From: Chryseobacterium bernardetii
Lineage (GTDB): Bacteria; Bacteroidota; Bacteroidia; Flavobacteriales; Weeksellaceae
Assembly: GCF_003815975.1 (NCBI RefSeq)
Contig: NZ_CP033932.1
Span: 4,693,501 to 4,757,500, forward strand
Length of the DNA stretch: 64,000 bases
Direction of reading: 5' to 3'
The position numbers and the translations under genes are program-made. Position 1 is the first letter of the stretch, and each line of letters starts with the position of its first letter. This document shows, in pieces, positions 37,388-48,251 of the stretch. Under the pieces are notes generated by a model. The model was not told where the DNA came from, made no database searches, and saw only the letters and a list, made by a program, of their open reading frames with translations.

Positions 37388-40300
37388 TTAGTTTTTGTAA
37401 TGGTAGTTAAATTCTTTTAATAATTTTCCGGTGTTGTTTTGCTCTCTGATTTCTTTTAATCTGCCCGCATCATCATAAAGATAAACTTCCCTGATGCCGG
37501 ATGGCGGGGTAATACTTCTCACTCCGATTAATGGATCATAGGTGTAGGTAGTGATCTGATAGTCGGATAAATTGTCTTTAAAAGTTTTAAATGCATTTAA
37601 CAGCGTAGTTTCATCATTATTTCTTTCAGCGGCTGCATCCGTATTAGAGGCATTCACAATACTGTCTATGAATGACTGCCCAATGTTCTCCAGTTTTGCA
37701 TTTTCAATCTTGGCAATAGGCTGGGTACCGTTATATCCCCAGATGATTACCGTTGAAACTCCATCTTTAGTGGTATACTGCTGAAGATTTCCTTTACTAT
37801 CATATTTGTCGTAACTCAATTCAGTAGATACAACATTTTGTAAATCAGTGGATACAACAGAACTTGGGAATAAGTTCGATGGATTATCATATTTTGTTTC
37901 TGTTTTTGAAAGAGTTTTGCTGATAACTCCAATAGTTTTAGTTATTTCGGTTTCTAAGGGAATATCAATCATATTGGCTGTAATTAATTTTTGATTTCCT
38001 TTTTCAGAAGAATATTTATAGCTGGTATTAATGATAAAATGTTCTCCTGAAAAACTATCTTTTTTTGAGGTTAATTTTGTTGGATATAGTCCATCTTCAT
38101 AAAAATATTCTGATGTTTTTGTTTTCTTACGACCGTCAGTGAAATAGTCGGTTGTTGTCTCTTTTTTCAATAAAAATGCATCGTTGTGTCTTACGAAAAT
38201 TGGGAAAGGAGCAGGACTAGTATTTGAATTCATACCAATATATGAAGGATAAACACCATTAATATATAAATCAGTAGCGAATGATATTGGTGGTCCGTAA
38301 TCTCTGAATGTAATTCCTCCTGGAACATAATCTATAGGTGAAATTAAATTATATAAAATCATCTTCACATTTCTATCCAGTAGATAATTTGCCATTGCAG
38401 CAGGAGCTCCTGAAATATAAAAATTTCTTTCAATTGTTCTAATTGTGTCACTTGCATTTTTAAAAGCTATATATTTTATCAGTTGTCCATTTCTCCAATC
38501 TCGACTTTCCATAAATTCATACTTTGCTGAAGTACTTTCATTGGTAGCCAGAAAATTATCTCCTGTCTGTAATGGTGTCTCTGTATAATATTGGAATATT
38601 TCTCTTCCTTTTGGATTATTATTAGCATCTGTTTTTACTACTTCAACATTTGTATAGCCAATTGTTTTGCCTTGTGTTCTCATACCAGTAATAACAGGAT
38701 TTACAGAAAGTTCAATAGCATCTTCTACAGACTTTCCCACTCCAACATAACCACCTGCTGTTCCACTACAACTCCCAGAGGTAATTCGTCCTACTCTGTT
38801 ATTTTTACTGTACATTGGAATATCAAACAATACTCCGCTTGAACGCTGAGGATTTCCATTCTTTGTATAGGAGTATCTTGTAGAATATTTGTATTGATCA
38901 TTATCATATTGTTTGATTTCTTTGATGCGTATTCCTCCACCCAAAATGATGGGAGTGTCAATTGCATTGGGGTCAGGCTCCTCCCAGCTAAAACCTACCT
39001 GAGAATAAAAATATATATAATTGGATATATTACCAGTGGAATTTAATCCCCCCCAATATATATGTTTTATTTCCGCATACACCTTTTGGGTCGGAACATT
39101 TTGACTATTATATTCATGAAAATCCAATGTAACTTCACTATCTAGTGGAACATCTGATATCCAATATTTTTTAATTCCATTCTCAAAATAATAAATACTA
39201 AATAATGCATATAAATAGCTGCTATCTAGCGAATTTGAAAAAGTTGATGCTTTAAAGGTTGATGTTCTTGTGATTTTCAAATTGAGATGCTTATCGTAAT
39301 TTGAAAGATCAATTTCTCTTACAAATGTTTTAGTATAATTGTTTTCAATTGTTGTTGGTGGTTGAGAATAGTTAATATTATCTCCTTCTACGCTACCACT
39401 TATTACAAATAATTCACCCTTGTTAAGTACTTTTTTTGTTTTTAAAAAATAATGTTCATCACTTGGTTGATATAATAATGAACTGGCTGTATTAGGTTCG
39501 TAAATATATTCATTCTTTCCTCCCTCGGGATAAGTAATTGATTTTAAAGAAAAAGTTTGAGTATATAAAGGATCAACATCCTTATTAGCTATCCTGATTA
39601 AATCAGATTGAAGATCTTTAGTAAATCCGTCAACAGTTACAACAGAATTACCCATAATTTTATAATATTTAATTGGCACGTTAGGATAACCATAATTATT
39701 TAATTTACCATTATAGTACCCCCAGTGGTCGGAAGAATAAGAATTCCTCTGTGTCATTTTGTTTTCTTCATAATATTCAAAAGAAGTTGTTATACACTTT
39801 CCATCCCTATCACACTCTTGATAGGAAAGTAATTTCAGTCTTTTCGTAACATCCTCGGTAGGATCTGAAACCCCAGAAGCTTCAGGAATAGTTTCAAAAT
39901 ATCCATAATTAAATCTTTTTTCTGAAATTATTTGATCTGATTTATTTTTAACAATAATTTTATCAAGTTTTTTTAAATCATTAAAATCTAACCTATTAGA
40001 ATAAATAAAATTAATTGTAGCATCGGAAGTTTCTATTCTTTCTAAAAGCGATTCCATTGATGAAAACTGAGTGTCAGTTTCAACAGGATTAATTCCTGTA
40101 TTGGAAGAAGGACTACACCCAAGTGCTGATACATGAAGTGTATATGGGAAAAGCCTTGTCTGTGGTGCAATAGCTCTTTTGATAATATTGTGAGACAAGT
40201 AAGAAAAATTAATAATACTATTATCAATTCCTTTTATTCTCTTTATCTTCCAAGCATTGGCTCCATAAAAATTACTAGACGGTGTAGCAGTATTATAAAA

Positions 40301-40963
40301 AGTCTCTGTTCCATCACCTCCAAATGTATATTTAATACCATTAGTTGCAGTAATGTTGATTGTATCAATTTTTTTTATTTGTGAACCGCTTTTATTATAA
40401 TCAACCTTTAAATCTGATATTGGAAATGTGACTATTTTCTTATTCTTTGGATTATAAAAAAAACTTCCAGAAAAGCCATTTAAAGATAAATTAAATTGAT
40501 CGGGCATAAGATCTGAAAGGGGTTGATTATTTTGTGGATACCTAATCAGATTTAATAAATTCTGTTGATAGTCTATATTATTATTTAAAAATCCTTCTAT
40601 ATTGTCTGAATTGTTTTCCATTACACCATTTTCATCAACTAATCCATTAATTTTCCGAGTGATTGGATCTACAGTACTTATAGACCAACCTAAACCTACA
40701 GTACTTGCCATTTCAGAAACTAGTATCCCCCCCGCATGATAAGATAGATTAATTGGTACCTCTATGCTTCCTGATTTTACGGTATAAATTGGTATTGAAA
40801 TATTAGGAACACCTGTATAATTTGAAACAGGTGTTTCACGATATTTTAAAAGACTACTCGTTTCAGGAGTATATGGAAATATATTATTAGAATTTTTGAA
40901 AATCTGTGAAAATCCAATATTATACGAAAACAATAAAATTACTATTATAAAAATATTTTTCAT
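37388..40963 (-). CDS. SpvB/TcB-like RHS partner protein
   Basis: 1191 residues with signal peptide (YNIGFSQ). Residues 40-110 ([42 protein letters not shown]) follow the SpvB-type opening of TcB subunits, where SIPI, LSY and GLGWS are diagnostic. The middle is a long beta-rich region with many Tyr/Asp turns. The C-terminus has RHS repeats ([37 protein letters not shown]) but no DPDG core end and no toxin tip. It ends 5 nt before the RHS-tip gene. In Tc toxins TcB and TcC form one hollow shell; the same split appears likely here. Confidence 0.75.
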   Translation of the reverse strand: MKNIFIIVILLFSYNIGFSQIFKNSNNIFPYTPETSSLLKYRETPVSNYTGVPNISIPIYTVKSGSIEVPINLSYHAGGILVSEMASTVGLGWSISTVDPITRKINGLVDENGVMENNSDNIEGFLNNNIDYQQNLLNLIRYPQNNQPLSDLMPDQFNLSLNGFSGSFFYNPKNKKIVTFPISDLKVDYNKSGSQIKKIDTINITATNGIKYTFGGDGTETFYNTATPSSNFYGANAWKIKRIKGIDNSIINFSYLSHNIIKRAIAPQTRLFPYTLHVSALGCSPSSNTGINPVETDTQFSSMESLLERIETSDATINFIYSNRLDFNDLKKLDKIIVKNKSDQIISEKRFNYGYFETIPEASGVSDPTEDVTKRLKLLSYQECDRDGKCITTSFEYYEENKMTQRNSYSSDHWGYYNGKLNNYGYPNVPIKYYKIMGNSVVTVDGFTKDLQSDLIRIANKDVDPLYTQTFSLKSITYPEGGKNEYIYEPNTASSLLYQPSDEHYFLKTKKVLNKGELFVISGSVEGDNINYSQPPTTIENNYTKTFVREIDLSNYDKHLNLKITRTSTFKASTFSNSLDSSYLYALFSIYYFENGIKKYWISDVPLDSEVTLDFHEYNSQNVPTQKVYAEIKHIYWGGLNSTGNISNYIYFYSQVGFSWEEPDPNAIDTPIILGGGIRIKEIKQYDNDQYKYSTRYSYTKNGNPQRSSGVLFDIPMYSKNNRVGRITSGSCSGTAGGYVGVGKSVEDAIELSVNPVITGMRTQGKTIGYTNVEVVKTDANNNPKGREIFQYYTETPLQTGDNFLATNESTSAKYEFMESRDWRNGQLIKYIAFKNASDTIRTIERNFYISGAPAAMANYLLDRNVKMILYNLISPIDYVPGGITFRDYGPPISFATDLYINGVYPSYIGMNSNTSPAPFPIFVRHNDAFLLKKETTTDYFTDGRKKTKTSEYFYEDGLYPTKLTSKKDSFSGEHFIINTSYKYSSEKGNQKLITANMIDIPLETEITKTIGVISKTLSKTETKYDNPSNLFPSSVVSTDLQNVVSTELSYDKYDSKGNLQQYTTKDGVSTVIIWGYNGTQPIAKIENAKLENIGQSFIDSIVNASNTDAAAERNNDETTLLNAFKTFKDNLSDYQITTYTYDPLIGVRSITPPSGIREVYLYDDAGRLKEIREQNNTGKLLKEFNYHYKN

Positions 40964-40967
40964 AAGT

Positions 40968-42509
40968 TTACTTCTTAATTAATTTAGCATTCGCTGTTTT
41001 ATTATTATCTGTTTTTATAGTCACTAAATACGCGCCCTGTATTAAAGCCTGGGTATTGATCTTGGTGACCCTGTTCTTTGTTTTAAAATTCTGAAGCTGT
41101 CTTCCGCTCATATCATACAGCATAATATCAGCTTCTTTGAAATCAAAACCGATTTCTACGTAAGCATAATCAGATACAGGGTTTGGATAGATCTTGATGT
41201 CATATTTTTCAATCAGGTCATTCACCTGTTTGTCACCAAGCTTTACGATCTTCCAGTTTTCTTTCCCCAGTTCCTTGGCACTGGTTCCTGCTAAAACAAT
41301 AGAACCGTCCCTGTTTAATTTCAAGTCTGAAAGCCTTTCTTCTTTCTGCCTGGATTCTCCGGCCACATACTTTCTCCACTGTTCATTTCCGTTGCCATCA
41401 ATGTACAGCATCCAGAAAGTCTCATCATCTTTTTCTATTCTGCCTTCTGCCTGGGTATAGCCGCCTAGTAAAATTCCTTTTGAAGATGTATCGTCCGAAG
41501 AATGAATCACGCTCATTCCCATCAGGATATCACGGTTTTTGAAATTGTAGGATTTCTGCCAATGTTCATCGCCTCTTTCGTTAAGGGCAATCAGCCAAAG
41601 GTCTGTTCCTTCCTGGATACCTACCGTTTTATTCCCTGATCTTTCAGACCTGGATTCGCCACCAATGATATAGCCGTTTGCTGTTAAAGCCAGTGTTCTT
41701 ACATGGTCGTCTCCTTTACCGCCAAAGTTCTTTTCCCATTCTACCTTTCCGTTTTTATCCAGCTTAACGATCCAGTAATCACCTTCACCGAAGTTTTCAG
41801 TTTTCTTTGAACTACTTACAGAGCTTCTGGAATAGATACCTAATAAAGCTCCGCCATCACGGGTAGGAATCATTTTCTCTACTTCATCTAAGCCTTTTCC
41901 GCCTAAAGTCAGCTGGGATAATTCTTTTCCGTCCTTGTCAAGTCTTACAATCCAAACATCTTTAGAACCATAACCTTTAGAAGAGTTTTGTACGTTGCCA
42001 GCTACAAAAAAGCCTAAATCTGTACTTTGAATTACTGCTCTGGCTTCTTCATCCGAGGAGGTTCCCAACGTTTTCTGCCATAATTCATCCCCGAATTCAT
42101 TGATTCTGATGAGCCAGATGTCTGAACCGCCTTTGGAATCCTCTTTTTTATCTAAACCTTTCCCTGAAAATGAGGTGCCGGAAATTAAAAATCCACCCTC
42201 CTGGGTGCTTACCGTAGAAGATAAATAATCGTGATTGTTCCCGGAGAAATATTTTTCCCAGACTTCTTCTCCCTGCTGGTTAAGCTTAACCAGATGGAAA
42301 TCGTAACCGTTGTTCTGTTTGCTTCCCTGCTGAAGTTTATCGCTCTGTATGGAGCTTCCCGTAATAAGATACTGCTGATCGATGGTAGTGGTAACCTGGC
42401 TTAGAAAATCCTGGGTAGAGGATCTGATATCTTTCTGCCACAGAACTTCCTGGGCAGAGAGCCCAAGGATGGTGCATACAGTACATGCACTAAGATAAAT
42501 CTTTTTCAT
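40968..42509 (-). CDS. T9SS-sorted propeller-like surface protein
   Basis: 513 residues with signal peptide (GLSAQ). The body has about seven repeats built on a W-x-x-xLG-x-x-D-E pattern: DIWLIRINEFGDELWQKTLG, DVWIVRLDKDGKELSQLTLG, DYWIVKLDKNGKVEWEKNFG and related blades, each preceded by a glycine-rich GGFLISG-type strand. The last 75 residues are a type A sorting domain (IKIYPNPVSDYAYVEI to NAKLIKK), so the protein leaves by type IX secretion and is attached to the surface. It is the first gene of the RHS operon, 4 nt before the SpvB-like gene. A receptor-binding or anchoring role for the RHS shell is possible but unproven. Confidence 0.8.
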   Translation of the reverse strand: MKKIYLSACTVCTILGLSAQEVLWQKDIRSSTQDFLSQVTTTIDQQYLITGSSIQSDKLQQGSKQNNGYDFHLVKLNQQGEEVWEKYFSGNNHDYLSSTVSTQEGGFLISGTSFSGKGLDKKEDSKGGSDIWLIRINEFGDELWQKTLGTSSDEEARAVIQSTDLGFFVAGNVQNSSKGYGSKDVWIVRLDKDGKELSQLTLGGKGLDEVEKMIPTRDGGALLGIYSRSSVSSSKKTENFGEGDYWIVKLDKNGKVEWEKNFGGKGDDHVRTLALTANGYIIGGESRSERSGNKTVGIQEGTDLWLIALNERGDEHWQKSYNFKNRDILMGMSVIHSSDDTSSKGILLGGYTQAEGRIEKDDETFWMLYIDGNGNEQWRKYVAGESRQKEERLSDLKLNRDGSIVLAGTSAKELGKENWKIVKLGDKQVNDLIEKYDIKIYPNPVSDYAYVEIGFDFKEADIMLYDMSGRQLQNFKTKNRVTKINTQALIQGAYLVTIKTDNNKTANAKLIKK

Positions 42510-42553
42510 TCCCGTGTTTTTTTGAGTGAGTAATTAGCTTTTAAAATTCTGCC

Positions 42554-42581
42554 CAAATTTAGCTTTTTTTTATTTATACAA
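42554..42581 (-). promoter_or_regulatory. Promoter of the RHS operon
   Basis: Minus strand: TTG (42579-42581), 17-nt spacer, TAAATTTG (42554-42561), 44 nt before the start at 42509. A good Bacteroidota-type promoter, placed to drive all four genes. Confidence 0.65.
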
Positions 42582-42812
42582 GTCATATTAATGTGATTTA
42601 ATATAAAATATTTTAAAACATCAGGAAATTTCATCGCGTTTAAGTGATTTCTTACTGATGATGTAAATCTACAGAAGCATTGCGACAGAACTTGGCGTGT
42701 TATTACTTAATCTTATTCCTAAGTAATATAATTACAAACCAATATAAAATGCTATGCTTCACAACTTTCTTAAAATAACTGAAATGCAAACAAAAGTGTA
42801 TAAAGAATAAAA
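42582..42812. other. Intergenic region without recognised features
   Basis: AT-rich sequence between the RHS promoter and the terminator of the deaminase gene; no ORF or repeat of note. Confidence 0.4.
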
Positions 42813-42848
42813 AACAAACAGCACCATCAAGAAATGGTGCTGTTTGTT
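42813..42848 (-). terminator. Terminator of the ADA2-like gene
   Basis: 15-bp perfect stem (42813-42827 and 42834-42848, GCACCAT core) with a 6-nt loop; on the minus strand it is followed by a T run. Confidence 0.85.
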
Positions 42849-42900
42849 ATATTCCAGACTGATCATCAGATGATTAGATGATCAGCTATTTCATTAAGCC

Positions 42901-44406
42901 TTAATTCAACTGCTGATTAGCTATCTGCACAAAATCATTCCATTGAGTGTTCAGATATTCTACAGCCTGTTTTTTCTCATTCTTATTTAACGAAGAATAA
43001 TTAATGGAATTGAAAACCAGCTTCTTTAAAGCTTTCACATCCAATTCCCAGTTGATATAGGCAACCCAAAAATCATAACTTAATCCTTCATAACCATATA
43101 CAGCAGGATCATCACTATTAATGGAACATTGTACACCACTACTCAGCAAAACCCTTGCAGGATGATTCCTCAAATCACTCACATACCCTAAAATCTGGTT
43201 ACTGATAGGGCTTACTTCTACTAATTTATTCTGTTGTTTTATCAGTTCCATAGATTTTGGAAAATAGACCAGATTAAGACCATGTCCAATTCTTTGGTTG
43301 TTCAGTAAAGTAATATCCAATACATTTTTATTGAAAACGGAATTACTTTCTCCTGCATGAAGGAACAATGGCATTTCTATTCCTGATTTCTTCGTTATTT
43401 CATTGATTTTCGTCCAGTTTTTCTGGAAAGAATTGATACTGTTTCCTGCAGCTTCATCGGCAACAAGATCAAAACCGGAAATCATATCCGGAAATTGCTT
43501 TTTCAGTTTAAAAGCAATATCAAGCTGTTTTTCAATACTTTCGGAATCCAGGAATTTAAAACTTGAATATATCAGCTTCAGGCTGAACTGAGGATTTGTC
43601 TGACGCATTTGCTTCACAATCTCCTGTAGATCTGTAATAGTCTTTTCTAATGGATATTTCCCATGTTCAAAATCGTAGAGTTCATCAAAAATATATCTGA
43701 TCTCCACATGCTGCACATTATCTTTAGCCAGATCCTGAAAGCCTTTCAGGTAATATTCTTTAAAGAAAGGACGGTAAGGCAGAAGCAGGTTAATTCTTTG
43801 AAAACGTTTCTCAAACTCGATCCAATAATCTGTATAGGAACAAAGGTTATCTCGCTTTAAAAGGAGAAGTTCATGCAGTTGCTTTTCAAAACCGGCATCA
43901 GAATTCAGCTTCTGGTTTAAGTTGACAAAACCGTTTGGAACTTTGCCATTCTCAAAGAAGCCCAACTGTCCAAAAATAAATTGATCATTGTCTTTTTGGT
44001 CGTAGACATAACATTCTTTATATTTTCTAGCTGCAGCAATCAGCCATTCAGCATTGGCCAGGCCGCCGCTATGCGTATGCAGCAGTGCTCCTTTAGGCAT
44101 TGTCTGGATGACTTTAAACAGCTTACTGGATTCTATCAGGGGTTTTATTTCATTGAAAGAACGGCTGTATAAGGGAATATGCTGTTTTTCTGTTTCGGTG
44201 AGGAACTGCTTCCTGATCTGGAATAGCTTTTTATCCAAAGCAATTTCAGCATCTGATAATTTTACATCTGCATCAAAGGCCATTGCTGTATTTTGTGTAT
44301 CCAGCGATGTCCATTTTTCCTGATAAGCAGCTTTTTCAGCTACTTTAGTCTGGGCTCCCAACAGAGGAAATCCCAACATTAAAATATAGGTAAGGTATTT
44401 TCTCAT
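42901..44406 (-). CDS. Secreted ADA2/ADGF-like adenosine deaminase
   Basis: 501 residues with signal peptide (PLLGAQ). The N-terminal 85 residues resemble the ADGF dimerisation region. Metal and catalytic motifs of the deaminase fold are present in order: MPKGALLHTHSGG (HxH zinc ligands), PLFLHAGES (His and catalytic Glu region), NQRIGHGLNL (catalytic His) and CSINSDDPAVYG (Asp zinc ligand). Unlike cytosolic Add it has a leader, the HTH-S-GG form and the long N-terminus, typical of exported ADGF/ADA2-type enzymes. It would convert extracellular or periplasmic adenosine to inosine. The gene is single, with its own terminator. Confidence 0.88.
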   Translation of the reverse strand: MRKYLTYILMLGFPLLGAQTKVAEKAAYQEKWTSLDTQNTAMAFDADVKLSDAEIALDKKLFQIRKQFLTETEKQHIPLYSRSFNEIKPLIESSKLFKVIQTMPKGALLHTHSGGLANAEWLIAAARKYKECYVYDQKDNDQFIFGQLGFFENGKVPNGFVNLNQKLNSDAGFEKQLHELLLLKRDNLCSYTDYWIEFEKRFQRINLLLPYRPFFKEYYLKGFQDLAKDNVQHVEIRYIFDELYDFEHGKYPLEKTITDLQEIVKQMRQTNPQFSLKLIYSSFKFLDSESIEKQLDIAFKLKKQFPDMISGFDLVADEAAGNSINSFQKNWTKINEITKKSGIEMPLFLHAGESNSVFNKNVLDITLLNNQRIGHGLNLVYFPKSMELIKQQNKLVEVSPISNQILGYVSDLRNHPARVLLSSGVQCSINSDDPAVYGYEGLSYDFWVAYINWELDVKALKKLVFNSINYSSLNKNEKKQAVEYLNTQWNDFVQIANQQLN

Positions 44407-44550
44407 AATAATAGTAACCTGCTACTGGCAAACATACTTTGCCAATACAGTATTCAAAAATATAATTAATTTTTCTGTAAAAGAGGTTCAATCTGAAAAA
44501 AAACAAATGATAAACCTTTTATCGACACATTTTTTATCTTTCATCCTTCC

Positions 44551-44640
44551 CTAGCCCCGATAGAAACGGTTACCCCGGAACATGCATAAGCCTTAGCCCA
44601 GGCGTGAGGAGTATGAGTGGATAGCGGGATAAAGCTCCCT
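44551..44640. ncRNA. Structured RNA candidate, flavo-1-like
   Basis: Higher-GC island in very AT-rich intergenic sequence. The ends pair: AGC and CCCG (44553-44559) with CGGG and GCT (44624-44635), leaving an ATAAA bulge. The interior contains further complementary GC blocks. The start CTAGCCCCGATAG and end GGATAGCGGGATAAAGCTCC resemble, from memory, an element repeated in flavobacterial genomes described as the flavo-1 motif. Identification not verified; strand uncertain. Confidence 0.4.
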
Positions 44641-44899
44641 AAAAAGAAATCAGGCGTAAAATACACAAAAAGTCTACAAAAACAATAGACTTATATTGTT
44701 AATTTTTATTCATCCACAAAAAAAGAATTTTTAAAAAATTCTAAAAGTTTTTCTAAAAACTACTAATAGATTCATTTACAATTAATTAAATAAATAAATC
44801 AACAACTAAATAATTCAATTTTCAATTACCCTACTAAACAAGTAGACTAATATGATTTTTCTCATATCTCCTTTTAACAAAGTTTTATGAATTATTAAA

Positions 44900-44907
44900 T
44901 AATTTTG
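44900..44907 (+). promoter_or_regulatory. -7 element upstream of the small ORF and SusC/SusD
   Basis: TAATTTTG, perfect TAnnTTTG match, 29 nt before the small ORF start and about 380 nt before susC. It is the best promoter candidate for the SusC/SusD operon, giving a long leader. Confidence 0.5.
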
Positions 44908-44936
44908 ACCCAGTTAAAAAATAAAACTCTATTCTC

Positions 44937-45092
44937 ATGAATAAGAATGACTTTAATTCTTACCTATACACGATCATGGCTACAGCTTCTGTTCAACAAA
45001 AGTGTTGTACAGGGAACAGCCTTTCACAGCACAACATCAATTCTAAAAAGATGTGCTTTGAATCTATGATGTGTAAAATGATGATGCCATAA
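44937..45092 (+). CDS. Cys/Met-rich small ORF in the SusC/SusD leader (51 residues)
   Basis: ATG at 44937, TAA at 45090. The peptide has QQKCCTGNS in the middle and ends KMCFESMMCKMMMP: four Cys and nine Met in 51 residues, a strongly biased composition. No signal peptide. It follows a consensus -7 element at a suitable distance, and a CCTCC/GGGAGG stem-loop lies between it and the receptor gene. It may be a leader peptide controlling the receptor operon in response to sulfur amino acids or metal; that is inference. No homolog recognised. Confidence 0.45.
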   Translation: MNKNDFNSYLYTIMATASVQQKCCTGNSLSQHNINSKKMCFESMMCKMMMP

Positions 45093-45288
45093 TCCCAAAG
45101 AAATATGCACATTATTGTAGGAATTAAAGCCCGATAAACATAAGGCCTATTTAATCCGGGTACACCTCCTCTATTTTAACATTTTCTTTCTGACACCTCC
45201 TTAAAAAAGGGAGGCAGGGGATTTATTTTTCCTAAACTGGAAGATAAAGAGTATACCTATTCAATTTTTAAAACCTAAGATTAATATA

Positions 45289-48243
45289 ATGAGAAAAAAA
45301 CAATGCAAACTTGGTGTATTGGCCGTACTCTTATTCGCAGAATATGGCTTTGCACAGAAAAAAGACAGCCTTTCCCGGGAAACAGCCATCAAAGAGGTGG
45401 TGGTGGTAGCCTTCGGAAAGCAAAAAAAGGAAGAAATTACAGGATCTGTACAGGCTTTAAAGGCTAAAGACCTTGGGAATCTTCAAAACGGAAACGTTCT
45501 TCAGGGAATTGGCGGTAAAGTGGCAGGGGTACAGGTAATTTCTTCCGGCCAGCCAGGTTCACAGCCAACGATAAGAATGAGAGGAATAGGCTCTATTAAT
45601 GCATCCAGTGATCCTTTAATTGTTTTGGACGGGATTCCTTACAGTGGTGACCTCAACAGTATTTCTTCATCAGATATTGAAAGTATTTCTTTTCTGGAAG
45701 ACGCTTCTTCCAATGCTTTATATGGTTCCAGAGGGGCCAATGGGGTTATTATTGTAAACACCAAAAGAGGTAAAAACAAGAAACTGAGTGTTGATCTTGA
45801 CATAAAAACCGGGGTTAACTTCAGATCTATTGAGGATTATTCTGTATATACATCACCACAGGATTATTATACTGCTTATTATAACAGGGGCCGAATCGGA
45901 GAAATTGCCAGGCAGAAGCAGCCGGGTGCTCTTCCCTCCACTACAACTCCGCATGCCGTAGGACTTTCAGCATTGAACGGACTTGGATATAATGTCTATG
46001 ATGTACCCTTCAGTCAGCTGATTACCCCGGACGGTTCATTTAACCCTAATGCCAAGCTCCTTTATCAGGATAACTGGAAAAAACTTCTCTTTAAACCTGC
46101 TTTAAGAAGAGAAGCTACGGTAGGAATTAATGCCAGCGGTGAACAGATAAAATCTTATACGTCATTAAATTACCTGGATGACAAAGGATATCTCATTGGT
46201 TCCGGTTTTGAAAGATTCGGGATCAGATCAAATGTAGACTACTCTATTACGCCCAAGCTAAGATTAACAACAGCGCTTTCTTATACTTACAGCAAACAGA
46301 ATTTCGGAGAGACGGGCGGGTTTTCCAATCCATTCCAGTTTGCCAGAAATATAGCGCCTTTCTACCCGGTTTTTCTTAGAAATGACAATTACCAGCAACT
46401 TTATGACAACCACGGAAATCCTTTATATGATTATGGGGACGGACAAGGTCCTAACGGCGCTACAAGGTCTTATGCTGTTTTTGAAAATCCGGTTGGAAAT
46501 CTTCAGCAGGACAAATCTCAGAGAGTAAGCAATATCAGCAATACCAACCTGGGCCTAAACTATGAAATCATCAAAGGGCTGGATTTCACCTACAGTTTTG
46601 GGGCTTATCTTGAGAATCTAAAAAACCTTCAGTTCGGGAATACACTGGGGGGAACTTCTTCATCTGTGGGCGGAACAATTACTCAGGAATCCATATTCAA
46701 TTACACACTGAACCATCAGCAGTTGCTTACCTTTCAGAAGAAATTCGATAAGCATAACTTTAATATCCTTGTTGGTCATGAACTGAATAAAACAAAAAAC
46801 GAAGGATTTTCCGGAACTAAACAACAGCTTTTATTACCGGAATCATGGGCTTTTGATAATGCTGTAAAAATCACAGATCTATCAGGAAACGGATATGAAT
46901 ATGCAGTAGAAGGATATTTCTCAAGACTCTTATACAACTATGATAATAAGTATTTCTTTAATGCTAACGTTCGTAGAGACGGTTCCTCTGTCTTTGCTCC
47001 GGAAAGCAGATGGGGTACGTTTTATGGATTAGGAGCAGCATGGAATGTGGCCAAGGAAAATTTCCTTAAAGACAACAAGGTGATTAATGCACTGAAACTG
47101 AAGGCTTCTTATGGACAACAGGGAAATGATAATATTCTTCTGAACAGCACCACCAGAGATTACTATGCTTACCAGGATATCTACGGAATTAATGATTTTG
47201 GAGATGGTAAACCGGTACTTACTTTAAAGAAACAAGGAAACAGGGATTTAAAATGGGAAACTTCCAAAAACCTGAATGCCGGCTTTGAAATCTCTCTGTT
47301 CAGCAACAGGATAAATCTAAATGCTGACTATTTTGAGAGAAAGGTATCGGATATGATCTATACACTTCCTTTGCCACCGTCTAACGCCGGCTCATATGTA
47401 AAATACGGAAATATCGGAGATATGACCAACAAAGGGATACAGGCTAATATCAATGTGGACATTCTTCGTACAGACGATATTCAGTGGAGTTTTTATGCCA
47501 ATGCAACTCATTATAAAAACAAGATTACAAGGTTGCCAGACCAACAAAAAACCACAGGTCTGGTTTCAGGATTATTTATACTGGCTGAAGGAGGAGACCG
47601 GTATACTTATTATTTAAAAGAATTTGCAGGTGTAAACCCTGAAAATGGAGACGCATTATGGTATAAAAATACAGTAAACCCAACCACGCATCAGGTAGAA
47701 AAAACAGTGACCAATAATTATAAGGAAGCGAGTGACTACAATACCGGAAAATCTGCAATTCCGAAGGTATATGGTGGATTTGGAACAGATATTACCTATA
47801 AAAGAGTAAACCTGTCAGTTAATTTTGCTTACCAGTTTGGCGGATACGGATATGATGATATCTACAGATCTCTCTTCCACTCTGACACGTACGGTTCTAA
47901 CTACACAACTGATCTTGACAAAACATGGACTCCGGAAAATCCTACAGCAGCATTGCCACGTGTAGATCTCAGTTCTACCAACCAGAATGGACATTCTACT
48001 TTGTACCTTGTTAAGTCTGATTACATCAGCCTTCAGGATGTAACATTATCTTATCAGTTGTCTGATGATTTTGTTAAGCAGGTAGGATTATCCGCATTAA
48101 AGATTTATGCTACAGGAAACAACCTGTACCTGTGGTCCAGGAGAAAAGGATATGATCCGCGGGCTTCATTAACAGGAGTATCTGATGCTTACAGATATTC
48201 TTTATTATCCAGCGTCTCACTTGGTTTTAAACTATCATTTTAA
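45289..48243 (+). CDS. SusC/RagA-family TonB-dependent outer-membrane receptor
   Basis: 984 residues. Signal peptide ends at YGFAQ. There is no carboxypeptidase-like N-terminal domain. The plug starts at AIKEVVVVAFGKQKKEEITGS and continues with VLQGIGGKVAGVQVI, IRMRGIGSINASSDPLIVLDG and DASSNALYGSRGANGVIIVNTK, the SusC signature. The barrel runs to a terminal LGFKLSF with the usual final aromatic. It imports a nutrient bound by the SusD lipoprotein 9 nt downstream. No glycosidase or peptidase gene is adjacent, so the substrate is unknown. Confidence 0.93.
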   Translation: MRKKQCKLGVLAVLLFAEYGFAQKKDSLSRETAIKEVVVVAFGKQKKEEITGSVQALKAKDLGNLQNGNVLQGIGGKVAGVQVISSGQPGSQPTIRMRGIGSINASSDPLIVLDGIPYSGDLNSISSSDIESISFLEDASSNALYGSRGANGVIIVNTKRGKNKKLSVDLDIKTGVNFRSIEDYSVYTSPQDYYTAYYNRGRIGEIARQKQPGALPSTTTPHAVGLSALNGLGYNVYDVPFSQLITPDGSFNPNAKLLYQDNWKKLLFKPALRREATVGINASGEQIKSYTSLNYLDDKGYLIGSGFERFGIRSNVDYSITPKLRLTTALSYTYSKQNFGETGGFSNPFQFARNIAPFYPVFLRNDNYQQLYDNHGNPLYDYGDGQGPNGATRSYAVFENPVGNLQQDKSQRVSNISNTNLGLNYEIIKGLDFTYSFGAYLENLKNLQFGNTLGGTSSSVGGTITQESIFNYTLNHQQLLTFQKKFDKHNFNILVGHELNKTKNEGFSGTKQQLLLPESWAFDNAVKITDLSGNGYEYAVEGYFSRLLYNYDNKYFFNANVRRDGSSVFAPESRWGTFYGLGAAWNVAKENFLKDNKVINALKLKASYGQQGNDNILLNSTTRDYYAYQDIYGINDFGDGKPVLTLKKQGNRDLKWETSKNLNAGFEISLFSNRINLNADYFERKVSDMIYTLPLPPSNAGSYVKYGNIGDMTNKGIQANINVDILRTDDIQWSFYANATHYKNKITRLPDQQKTTGLVSGLFILAEGGDRYTYYLKEFAGVNPENGDALWYKNTVNPTTHQVEKTVTNNYKEASDYNTGKSAIPKVYGGFGTDITYKRVNLSVNFAYQFGGYGYDDIYRSLFHSDTYGSNYTTDLDKTWTPENPTAALPRVDLSSTNQNGHSTLYLVKSDYISLQDVTLSYQLSDDFVKQVGLSALKIYATGNNLYLWSRRKGYDPRASLTGVSDAYRYSLLSSVSLGFKLSF

Positions 48244-48251
48244 AAGAAATT

